From Bryobacteraceae bacterium (GTDB lineage: Bacteria > Acidobacteriota > Terriglobia > Bryobacterales > Bryobacteraceae): a stretch of DNA of 64,000 nucleotides. The stretch spans positions 2,356,001 through 2,420,000 of the forward strand of contig BPGE01000001.1 of NCBI GenBank assembly GCA_026002875.1. Direction: 5' to 3'. The notes under the pieces are model-generated. The model was given only the letters and a program-made list of their open reading frames with translations. It made no database searches and was not told the DNA's origin. Made by a program: the position numbers and the translations under genes. Of this stretch, positions 26,361 through 33,260 are shown piece after piece; positions within the stretch are counted from its first letter, which is position 1, and each line of letters begins with the position of its first letter.

Positions 26361-26381
26361 CATCCCCGTGATCCGTCCGTA
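26361..26381 (+). repeat. left inverted repeat of the IS1380 element
   Basis: Pairs with 28119-28139; 19 of 21 bases agree, with an unbroken 11-base block ATCCGTCCGTA at the inner side. Confidence 0.75.
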
Positions 26382-26489
26382 AGGAATTGAGCCGTTGCTT
26401 GGTGAGGCCTGAAGGAGTGGGGCTGGGGTGCAGAAGGGGCGGGGGGCTGAGTTGCACCCAATGGGTGCAAACGTGCAAGCGATTCTGGC

Positions 26490-27920
26490 ATGAGGTTGAA
26501 ATCGAGGCGATCTCCGGCCGAGGGCGAGTTTCTGTTTGAGATCGATCCGGAGCCGCTGGAGGAGTGCGTCACGGCATTGGGCGGCCTGCCGCTGTTGTTG
26601 CGGGCGGTGCGGAGCCTGGATGTGCCGGGCAGCGTGAAGCGCCATTTGCGTCTCAAGCAGCGAGAGCGGGGCTTGGACGAAGCGGCTTACGTGGAAAGCT
26701 TCCTGACGTTGAACGCGGTGGGTGGGGATTGCCTGGAGGACTTCGACCAATTGCGCGAAGCCCCCGATGTGACCCAGATGGCGGGCTACCAGATGCCGAG
26801 CGCGGAGGCGGCGCGGAAGTTTCTGTACCGCTTTCACGAGGAGGCCCTGATCGAGCAGGCGCAGCAGGAATTGGCGGTGGGCCAGGTGAGCTATATCCCG
26901 GAGGAGAGCGCGGGGCTGCGCGCTTTGGCGCAGGTCAATCAGGATGTGGTGCGGGAGTTGGGCCGCCGCTGCGCGGAGCAGAAGATCGCCACGGTGGACC
27001 TGGACTCGACGATCATTGAGAGCTGGAAGAAAGAGGCCAGGCGGACCTACGAAGGATGCACCGGCTACCAGCCGGTGCTGGCGCTGTGGGCGGAGATGAA
27101 CGTGGTGCTGGCCGATGAATTCCGGGACGGCAACGTGCCGGCGCAGCAGCAACCGCTGCGGGTGGCGCAGCGGGCCTTTGCCGCGTTGCCGGAGACGGTG
27201 GGCGAGTATTACTTCCGTGGCGACTCGGCCTGTGAGGAGGAGGGCCTGCTGACGTGGTTGCGCAATGAGCGGCGGCCGGACGGGCCGCAGGGATTCATCG
27301 GCTTTGCCGTCAGTGCGCGGATGAGTGCGGCGTTGCGGGAAGAGATTCTGGCCACGCCAGAGGAGTGCTGGCAGCCCTACGCCGAGGACAGCCAGGGGAT
27401 CCAGGAGTGCGCGCAGGTGGACTACTTCCCCGAGGAGACGGCGGAGAACCGCTACCGCGAGCCGCTGCGCACGATCGCCATCCGGATCCGCAAGAAGCAG
27501 GGCGAGCTGTTTTCCGGCGGGGAGGCGGTGAAGTACTTCGCGGTGCGGACCAACCTGTGGGACTGGAAGCCGCAGCGGCTGCTGGAGTGGCATCGCGAGA
27601 AGGCGGGTTCGATCGAGGCGGCGCACGCGGTGATCAAGAACGAGCTGGCCGGAGGGGTGCTGCCTTGCGCCCGCTTCGGGGCCAATGCCGCCTGGTTCCG
27701 CTTCGCGGTGCTGACCTTCAATGTGCTGACGGCGCTGAAGCGGCTGGCGCTGCCGGCCGAGCTGCTTGCGGCGCGGCCCAAGCGGCTGCGGTTTCTGATC
27801 TTCAACACCCCGGGCAAACTGGTGCGGCATGCGCGGCGGACGATTTTGCGGCTGCTGCGCACGCTGAACCGCTTCAGCAACTGGCACGGCGCCCTGCGGC
27901 TGCTGCCCTTGCCGGGTTGA
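26490..27920 (+). CDS. IS1380-family transposase
   Basis: A 476-residue DDE transposase. Catalytic features are the first aspartate in ATVDLDST near residue 170, GDSACEEEG near residue 250 and the late glutamate in a region with REKAGSIEAAHAVIKNELAGG near residue 375. The N-terminal part (LKQRERGLDEAAYVESFLTLNAVGGDCLEDFDQL) is typical of IS1380. It is full length and has no frameshift, so the element may be active. It is flanked by matching inverted repeats. Confidence 0.92.
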   Translation: MRLKSRRSPAEGEFLFEIDPEPLEECVTALGGLPLLLRAVRSLDVPGSVKRHLRLKQRERGLDEAAYVESFLTLNAVGGDCLEDFDQLREAPDVTQMAGYQMPSAEAARKFLYRFHEEALIEQAQQELAVGQVSYIPEESAGLRALAQVNQDVVRELGRRCAEQKIATVDLDSTIIESWKKEARRTYEGCTGYQPVLALWAEMNVVLADEFRDGNVPAQQQPLRVAQRAFAALPETVGEYYFRGDSACEEEGLLTWLRNERRPDGPQGFIGFAVSARMSAALREEILATPEECWQPYAEDSQGIQECAQVDYFPEETAENRYREPLRTIAIRIRKKQGELFSGGEAVKYFAVRTNLWDWKPQRLLEWHREKAGSIEAAHAVIKNELAGGVLPCARFGANAAWFRFAVLTFNVLTALKRLALPAELLAARPKRLRFLIFNTPGKLVRHARRTILRLLRTLNRFSNWHGALRLLPLPG

Positions 27921-28118
27921 CGAGCCCAGCTGAGTGGGTACGAGGCGGCCAGATCCTTTCAGCACCGCTTGAAGTGTGCGGCCGCTTCTGCCTCACCGGC
28001 CTGAAAAGCGCCAAAACGCAAATCCCGTCCCCCCTGCCCCGCAGTTCGCCTCCCGCATCTGCGCTGATTGCGCCGCAAGTCCCCCTTCAGCACCACTGTG
28101 CTCCCTTCCGCCCGCCGC

Positions 28119-28139
28119 TACGGACGGATTACGGGCATG
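28119..28139 (-). repeat. right inverted repeat of the IS1380 element
   Basis: The reverse complement matches 26361-26381 at 19 of 21 positions. It ends about 5 bp before the first terminal repeat of the neighbouring ISNCY-type element. Confidence 0.75.
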
Positions 28140-28143
28140 TCAA

Positions 28144-28194
28144 GGCAAAGTAGAAACTTCCGGTTTCGGGCAAAGTAGAAAGTTCCGGTTTTGA
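28144..28194 (+). repeat. two direct terminal motifs, left end of the ISNCY element
   Basis: Two adjacent copies, GGCAAAGTAGAAACTTCC and GGGCAAAGTAGAAAGTTCC, each followed by GGTTT. They differ at one base in the shared core and probably bind the transposase. Confidence 0.75.
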
Positions 28195-28302
28195 GCGGTG
28201 GTTTGGGCCGCCCGTGGTATGTTCGGTCAGCCGCGCCGGGGTCGCGCCTGGCGCGGATGCCCAAAGCCGAAGCGACGGGGCTGGCTCCGGAGCAATCGGC
28301 AG

Positions 28303-28359
28303 AAGCCCCGCTGGAAGCGGGAATCGTTGAGCGATTCCTGGTTGTCCGCGGGGCTTTTT
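28303..28359 (+). terminator. inward-facing hairpin terminator in the ISNCY element
   Basis: AAGCCCCGC (28303-28311) pairs with GCGGGGCTT (28348-28356), enclosing an inner hairpin GAATCG/CGATTC, and is followed by TTTTT. It would stop transcription entering from the left side and so protect the transposase gene from antisense read-through. Confidence 0.6.
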
Positions 28360-28472
28360 CGTGGAAGACGGATTGCATGGGTGGAGCCTCCGAGCGAGGC
28401 TTTGGGCACAGCAGGCGCGAAGCCCGCCGGGCCGCTTCGGCCCGGCGCTCGAATTCCCTCAGCGGCCCCGCT

Positions 28473-29765
28473 TCAGCCATGGCGGTTGGACTCCTCGATG
28501 GCCAGCCACATCGGCGGGGCGGGCCGCTCCCAGAAGCCCTCCATCCACCGGCTTTTGCCACCGGCATTGTGGTTCCGGCGCGGCGGCTTGCGCGGCGCCG
28601 CAGGCGCAGCCGGCGCCGGCGGCCCGCACTCAGCGATCTCTACGTAGCGGCCTTCATACCGGGCTTTGAGCGTTCCGTCCAGCCGCAGTTCCACCCGCAG
28701 GCTCTGGCGCTTCATCCCGGCCTGCACGTCCTGCCGCGCGATCTGATACCGGCGGCCGGCGAACGAGATCGTGTAGTCGTTGTCGATCACCCGCGTCTCG
28801 ACATGGCTCAAACTGGCCCCCAGATCGATCTCCGCCGTCAGCGGCCGGTGTGCATTCGCCACGCCCTCCAGAGGCAGCGCGAAGCGCTCGTTCCACTCCG
28901 GCCAGTACTCCTGCTCCAGAAACCGGTTGGCTTCCGCCAGAGTCCTCACCCTGGCCAGCCGCAGCAGCTTCACCAGCCGGTCCTGGTCCGTGCCGAAACT
29001 GCGCTCCACCCGCCCCTTGGCCTGTGGCGACAGCGCCCCGATCCAGCCGATGCCCAACTCCCGCAGCGCCCGCCCGATCTGCGTCAGCCGGTCCGCCGCA
29101 CGCCACTCGTCTTCGCTTTCCCTCCCCCTCCGCGCCACCACAAACATCGAGTGCCGGTCCGTGTACACATCCACCATCCGCCCATACCGCTCCAGGTACT
29201 CCCACAGCACCCCCATGTTGGCCCGCGTGCTGTCGCTCGCCACAAACCGCCCCCAGCTCCGGCTCGTCGCGTCATCGATCATCCGCACCAGATACCGCAC
29301 CGGCTCGCCCCGGCCCTCCAGCCAGTCGTGCTCCGACGTGTCCCACTGCACCAGCTCCCCCCATGCGCTCCGCCGCGGCCGCCACTCGTGCACCTCCCTC
29401 GCCTTCCGCCGCCGGCTCTCCCACAGCCCCGCCGCCATCATCCACTGCCGCACCGTCTCCTTGCTCGCCCCAATGCCGCACCTGGCCAACTGCTCGCTCG
29501 CAAACGTCGGCCCGAAATCATGCCAGTCCGGCTGCCGCAGCAGCTTCATCGCTTCTTCCCGCTTCGCTTCCTCGATCCGCCGGTTCCAGGCCCGCCCCCG
29601 CAGCCCGTGCACCACCACCCCGTCGCCCACCCGCTCGTAGCGCCGCACCAGCTCCCTCACCCACCGCTCGCTCACATCCATCCACTCCGCCGCCTGCCGC
29701 TGCGTGATCTCGCCTTCCTGCACCCGCTTCAGCCAGTGCAACCAGTCCCGTTCCTTTTGGCTCAT
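28473..29765 (-). CDS. ISNCY-family transposase
   Basis: A 430-residue protein with an N-terminal helix-turn-helix (KRVQEGEITQRQAAEWMDVSERWVRELVRRYER). An rve-type integrase core follows (QWDTSEHDWLEG near residue 135, VYTDRHSMF near 196, then a late catalytic region AKGRVERSFGT near 250) and a C-terminal beta-barrel-like domain. ATG 29765 is preferred to ATG 29780 because AAGGA lies 6 bp upstream and the family starts with MSQKERD. It appears intact. Family name is from recall of the sequence style. Confidence 0.85.
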   Translation of the reverse strand: MSQKERDWLHWLKRVQEGEITQRQAAEWMDVSERWVRELVRRYERVGDGVVVHGLRGRAWNRRIEEAKREEAMKLLRQPDWHDFGPTFASEQLARCGIGASKETVRQWMMAAGLWESRRRKAREVHEWRPRRSAWGELVQWDTSEHDWLEGRGEPVRYLVRMIDDATSRSWGRFVASDSTRANMGVLWEYLERYGRMVDVYTDRHSMFVVARRGRESEDEWRAADRLTQIGRALRELGIGWIGALSPQAKGRVERSFGTDQDRLVKLLRLARVRTLAEANRFLEQEYWPEWNERFALPLEGVANAHRPLTAEIDLGASLSHVETRVIDNDYTISFAGRRYQIARQDVQAGMKRQSLRVELRLDGTLKARYEGRYVEIAECGPPAPAAPAAPRKPPRRNHNAGGKSRWMEGFWERPAPPMWLAIEESNRHG

Positions 29766-29798
29766 CGCGATTCCTTCCATCCCTCAGCCCATCGGCTG

Positions 29799-29846
29799 TC
29801 AACAGGAACTTTCTACTTTGCCCATATAGGAACTTCTCACGTTGCC
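29799..29846 (-). repeat. two terminal motifs, right end of the ISNCY element
   Basis: On the minus strand the inner copy reads GGGCAAAGTAGAAAGTTCC, identical to the inner left copy. The outer copy reads GGCAACGTGAGAAGTTCC and is diverged. Confidence 0.7.
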
Positions 29847-29868
29847 GCGACAGCCGTCCCTGCCCGCA

Positions 29869-29897
29869 TTGACCTATACAGGAGATTTCGATACGCT
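29869..29897 (+). promoter_or_regulatory. candidate promoter of the corrinoid operon
   Basis: TTGACC (29869-29874) and TACGCT (29892-29897) are 17 bp apart and lie about 50 bp before the first gene of the operon. They are 23 bp beyond the ISNCY right end, so the element did not remove this promoter but replaced everything upstream of it. Confidence 0.4.
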
Positions 29898-29948
29898 TAT
29901 CGCAGCCGGCCTGTGCGTAGAGATTCACTCCGGCCGAAGGAGTCTTCG

Positions 29949-30587
29949 ATGGCTGATCTCGCCAAACTCTATGACGCCATCCTCAACGGCGACCAGAAGA
30001 CCGCTGTGGCGGTCACCCAGGAAGCGCTGGCCGAAGGCTGCGACCCCATGGAGCTGATCACGAAACACATGGTGCCCGCCATGGACGAAGTCGGCCGCCG
30101 GTTCGAGTGCGAGGAATACTTCGTTCCCGAACTGCTGCTCTCCGCGCGCGCCATGAAGGGCTCGCTTGAACTGCTCCGTCCGCTGCTCGCCGCCAGCGGC
30201 GCCCAGCCCGCGGGACGCGTCGTCATCGGCACGGTCAAGGGCGACCTCCATGACATCGGCAAGAATCTCGTGGCTTCCATGCTGGAAGGCGGCGGCTTCG
30301 AGGTCATCGACCTCGGCGCAGACGTGCCGCCCGAGCGCTTCATCGAAGCCGTCCGCGAGAAGAACGCCCGAATCGTCGCCCTGTCGGCGCTTCTCACCGT
30401 CACCATGCCCGCCATGCGCAAGACGATCGACGCTTTGAAGGAAGCCGGCATCCGCGATCAGATCAAGGTCATGGTCGGCGGCGCCCCTGTCACGCCGCAG
30501 TTTGCCGAAGAGATCGGCGCCGACGGTTACGGCGAGAACGCCACGGCTGCAGTCGCTCTGGCCCGGAAGTTCGTCCAGGCAGGTTGA
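29949..30587 (+). CDS. corrinoid (B12-binding) methyltransferase protein
   Basis: A 212-residue protein of the MtaC/MtbC/MttC type that shuttles a methyl group on its cobalt. Residues 1-88 form the four-helix cap domain and the rest the Rossmann-like B12 domain. The motif GDLHDIGKN puts the cobalt-ligating histidine at residue 101, and VMVGGAPVT near 180 binds the nucleotide loop. ATG 29949 is preceded by AAGGAG at 29937-29942; the much longer open frame upstream is an antisense shadow of the transposase. It is the first gene of a five-gene corrinoid operon and 6 bp ahead of the homocysteine methyltransferase gene. Confidence 0.93.
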   Translation: MADLAKLYDAILNGDQKTAVAVTQEALAEGCDPMELITKHMVPAMDEVGRRFECEEYFVPELLLSARAMKGSLELLRPLLAASGAQPAGRVVIGTVKGDLHDIGKNLVASMLEGGGFEVIDLGADVPPERFIEAVREKNARIVALSALLTVTMPAMRKTIDALKEAGIRDQIKVMVGGAPVTPQFAEEIGADGYGENATAAVALARKFVQAG

Positions 30588-30593
30588 CTGCAT

Positions 30594-31466
30594 ATGTCGA
30601 GACTCGCCGAATGGACCGCCCAGCGTGTCCTCATCACGGACGGCGCATGGGGCACACGCCTTCAGGAACTCGGCCTCGATCCCGGCGAAATTCCGGATGC
30701 ATGGAACCTCGCCCACCCTGAGCGTGTCGAACAGGTGGCCCGGGAATATGTGGAAGCCGGCAGCGACGTGATCCTGACCAATACGTTCCGCGCCAACCGC
30801 ATCACGCTCGCCGCCGCCGGTCTGGCTGACCGTTCCCGCGAGATCAACCAGTCCGGCGTCGAACTCAGCCGCCGCGCGGCCGCTGGCCGCGCCCGAGTCG
30901 CCGCTTCCATTGGCCCGAGCGGCAGGATGCTGATGACCGGGGAAGTCACGCCGGAAGAGCTTCACGCCGCTTTCCTCGAGCAGGCTGAGGCTCTGGCCGC
31001 CGCGGGCGCCGACGCGCTCCTCGTCGAAACGATGAGCGATCTCGAAGAGGCGCGCATCGCTCTCCGCGCCGCGCGCACGACCGGCCTGCCCGTCATCGTC
31101 TCGTTCGCCTTTGATACAGGCAGGAACCGCGACCGGACCATGATGGGCGTCACCCCGGAGCAGGCCGCCGCGGAAATGCAGGCGGAAGGCGCGGACGCCG
31201 TCGGCGCCAATTGCGGCGCCGGCATCGACCGCTTCCCGGCCCTGTGCGAGCGCATGCGCCAGGCGTGCACGTTGCCGGTCTGGATCAAGGCGAATGCAGG
31301 CCTGCCCGAGTGGCGCGAGGGCCGCGCCGTCTACACTGCGGAACCAGCGGCATTCGCCGCTCATTTGCGGGCGCTGGTCGAAGCCGGCGCATCGTTTGTG
31401 GGCGGCTGCTGCGGCACCTCGCCGGACTTCGTCCGCGCCCTCGTCGCCGCCAGGGAGGCTCTGTGA
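30594..31466 (+). CDS. homocysteine S-methyltransferase family protein
   Basis: A 290-residue TIM-barrel protein like the homocysteine domain of MetH, MmuM and BHMT. It has the start LITDGAWGTRLQELG, the first zinc cysteine in GANCGAG near residue 206, and the Cys-Cys pair in GGCCGTSPDFVRAL near residue 272. These three cysteines bind zinc and activate homocysteine. Its place beside a corrinoid protein and the absence of a folate-binding domain suggest that it moves a methyl group from methylcobalamin to homocysteine, making methionine. It ends overlapping the next gene by 4 bp. Confidence 0.88.
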   Translation: MSRLAEWTAQRVLITDGAWGTRLQELGLDPGEIPDAWNLAHPERVEQVAREYVEAGSDVILTNTFRANRITLAAAGLADRSREINQSGVELSRRAAAGRARVAASIGPSGRMLMTGEVTPEELHAAFLEQAEALAAAGADALLVETMSDLEEARIALRAARTTGLPVIVSFAFDTGRNRDRTMMGVTPEQAAAEMQAEGADAVGANCGAGIDRFPALCERMRQACTLPVWIKANAGLPEWREGRAVYTAEPAAFAAHLRALVEAGASFVGGCCGTSPDFVRALVAAREAL

Positions 31467-32209
31467 AACTCCGCCTGATCAGTTGCGAAGTGCTCTTCCG
31501 GGAAATGTGCGATGCGGTGGCGCGGTCTCCCCATCAGATCGACGCCGAATTCCTCCCCAAGGGTTGGCACGATCTCGGCGGCCGCCGCATGGCCTCCCTG
31601 ATTCAGGAGAAAATCAACGCCGTCCCCGCAGGCTCCTATGACGCCATCCTCCTCGGCTACGGGCTCTGCGGCAACGGCCTCGACGGCGTGCAGGCCCGCC
31701 ACACGCCGCTCGTCCTGCCCCGCGCCCATGACTGCATCGCCCTCCTCATGGGCAGCCGCAGCCGGTATCAGCAGTTTTTCGAAGAATATCCCGGGACGTT
31801 TTACCGCTCCACGGGCTGGCTGGAACGGGGAAAAGGCCTCAAGCAGCTTACCCACGGCACCACGGGGCTGGAAAATTCGCTGAATGATCTGATTGCGAAA
31901 TACGGCGAAGAAAACGGCCGTTATTTATATGAAGAACTGACCCGCTACCGCTCCGCCTACCAGCGGCTGGTTTTCATCGAAACCGGCCTCGAACCGGACG
32001 CCCGCTTCGAGGAAGAAGCCCGCTGGGAAGCGGCCGAGCAGGGCTGGGAGTTCGTCAAGATCCCGGGCAGCCTCGAGTGGTTCCGCCGCCTCGTCAACGG
32101 CGACTGGCGCAGCGAAGACTTCCTCTTCGTCCAGCCGGGCGAACAGGTGCGCGCCACCTATGGTGACGGCGTCGTCCGTGTCGAGCCCGCCCGCGAACCC
32201 GCATCATGA
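31463..32209 (+). CDS. DUF1638 protein of a corrinoid methyltransferase cluster
   Basis: A 248-residue cytoplasmic protein starting with GTG, with GGGAGG just upstream. The DUF1638 signature is clear: LGYGLCGNGLDG, PRAHDCIALLMGSR, YPGTFYRSTGWLERG. Conserved His, Asp and Cys residues (residues about 60-90) suggest a metal or cofactor site. The family has no established function but is known to occur with corrinoid methyltransferases and their activators; that is also the context here. Confidence 0.85.
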   Translation: MKLRLISCEVLFREMCDAVARSPHQIDAEFLPKGWHDLGGRRMASLIQEKINAVPAGSYDAILLGYGLCGNGLDGVQARHTPLVLPRAHDCIALLMGSRSRYQQFFEEYPGTFYRSTGWLERGKGLKQLTHGTTGLENSLNDLIAKYGEENGRYLYEELTRYRSAYQRLVFIETGLEPDARFEEEARWEAAEQGWEFVKIPGSLEWFRRLVNGDWRSEDFLFVQPGEQVRATYGDGVVRVEPAREPAS

Positions 32210-32246
32210 GCACCCGTCCCATCCACCACCGAACAGAGGACCGCGC

Positions 32247-33260
32247 ATGACCGGAAAAAAGCGTGTTCTGGCCCGCATCCGCCATCAGCAGCCCGATCAT
32301 CTGCCCCTGATGCCCATCACCATGATGTTCGCAGCCGATGTGGCGGGCGTCCGCTACGGCGACTATGCCCGGGACCACCGCGTGCTCGCTCAGGCGCAGC
32401 TGACCGTAGCCCGCCGCTTCGGATTCGACTATGTCAGCGCCATCTCCGACCCGGCGCGGGAGACCGCCGACCTCGGCGGCGCCATCGAGTGGTTCGACGA
32501 TCAACCCCCAGCGGTCATCGAGAGCCGGGCCGTTCTCCATGAAAAGAGCGTTCTGGACCGCCTCCCTCTCCCCGATCCTCTGGCGCCCGGCAGCCGGATG
32601 AAGGACCGCGTCGACGGCGTGGCCCTCCTCGCCCGGGAAGCCGGCGATGAGCTGATGGTGGAAGGCTGGGTGGAAGGCCCCTGCGCGCTCGCCGCCGATC
32701 TCCGCGGACTCAACACGCTGATGCTCGATTTCATCGATGATCCGCCTTTCGTCGAGGCGCTGTTCGACTTCTGCGTCCGGCTCGAGGTCCGCTTCGCCCG
32801 CGCCCAGGTCGAGGCCGGGGCGTCGCTGATGGGCATCGGGGATGCGGCCGCCTCTCTCATCGGCCCCAGGCTGTATCACCAGTTTGTTCTTCCTTTCGAG
32901 CAGAAACTGGTGGCCGCCATTCACGAAATGGGCGTCCCTGTGCGCCTTCATATCTGCGGCAATACACGGAAAATTGCCAAAGGAATGGGCGAAACCGGAG
33001 CCGATATTGTCGATCTGGACTTCCTCACTCCGATGCACGAGGCCCGCGCCGCCATGCCCGAGCCGCAGGTGCTGCTCGGCAACATCGATCCCGTGCGCGT
33101 GCTGCGCGACGGCACGCCGGAACAGGTGGAAGCCGCGCTCGAGGAGTGCTTCCGCGCTGCAGGCCCCTCTTACATCGCCGGGCCCGGCTGCGAGACGCCC
33201 CGCGGCACGCCGTTTGAAAACATCGAAGCCATGGCGCGTTTCGCCCAATCCCGCCTGTGA
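32247..33260 (+). CDS. uroporphyrinogen-decarboxylase-fold methyltransferase (MtaA/MtbA-like)
   Basis: A 337-residue protein of the UroD superfamily. It is not a heme enzyme: it carries the zinc-type motif LHICGN near residue 236 and a later cysteine in PGCETPRGTP near residue 312, the H-x-C...C pattern of corrinoid methyltransferases. Such enzymes either load a methyl group onto the corrinoid protein from a substrate (as in O-demethylases) or take it off. In this operon the first role is more likely, since a homocysteine methyltransferase is present to take it off. ATG 32247 follows GAGGA. The stop overlaps the next start by 4 bp. Confidence 0.87.
   Translation: MTGKKRVLARIRHQQPDHLPLMPITMMFAADVAGVRYGDYARDHRVLAQAQLTVARRFGFDYVSAISDPARETADLGGAIEWFDDQPPAVIESRAVLHEKSVLDRLPLPDPLAPGSRMKDRVDGVALLAREAGDELMVEGWVEGPCALAADLRGLNTLMLDFIDDPPFVEALFDFCVRLEVRFARAQVEAGASLMGIGDAAASLIGPRLYHQFVLPFEQKLVAAIHEMGVPVRLHICGNTRKIAKGMGETGADIVDLDFLTPMHEARAAMPEPQVLLGNIDPVRVLRDGTPEQVEAALEECFRAAGPSYIAGPGCETPRGTPFENIEAMARFAQSRL

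Larger units (their letters stand above)
26361..28139 (+). mobile_element. IS1380-family insertion sequence
   Basis: An element of about 1.77 kb bounded by imperfect inverted repeats at 26361-26381 and 28119-28139, of which 19 of 21 positions match (CATnCCCGTnATCCGTCCGTA). It contains one full-length transposase gene. CAT occurs outside both ends if the repeats are trimmed to CCCGT, a possible trace of a short target duplication. Size and single-gene structure are normal for IS1380. The right end lies only about 5 bp from the left end of a second element. Confidence 0.8.
28144..29846 (-). mobile_element. ISNCY-type insertion sequence with doubled terminal repeats
   Basis: An element of about 1.7 kb holding one transposase gene on the minus strand. 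Each end carries two copies of a motif of about 24 bp built on GGCAAAGTAGAAA-TTCC: at 28144-28167 and 28168-28194 on the left, and, inverted, at 29799-29823 and 29823-29846 on the right. The outermost right copy is the most diverged. The non-coding part 28195-28472 contains a hairpin terminator facing inward. No target duplication could be recognised. Confidence 0.75.

Noticed and set aside
25026-27965. 979-residue frame on the minus strand
   Set aside because: It runs antisense through the IS1380 transposase and crosses the ABC permease and sulfatase in another phase; these have clear family motifs.
28191-29948. Long plus-strand frame fused ahead of the corrinoid protein
   Set aside because: The first about 585 codons are antisense to the ISNCY transposase and low in complexity. 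The corrinoid gene has its own ribosome site and start at 29949.
32160-32246. Earlier GTG start for the UroD-like gene
   Set aside because: It would overlap the DUF1638 gene by 50 bp and add residues not typical of the family. ATG 32247 has a ribosome site.
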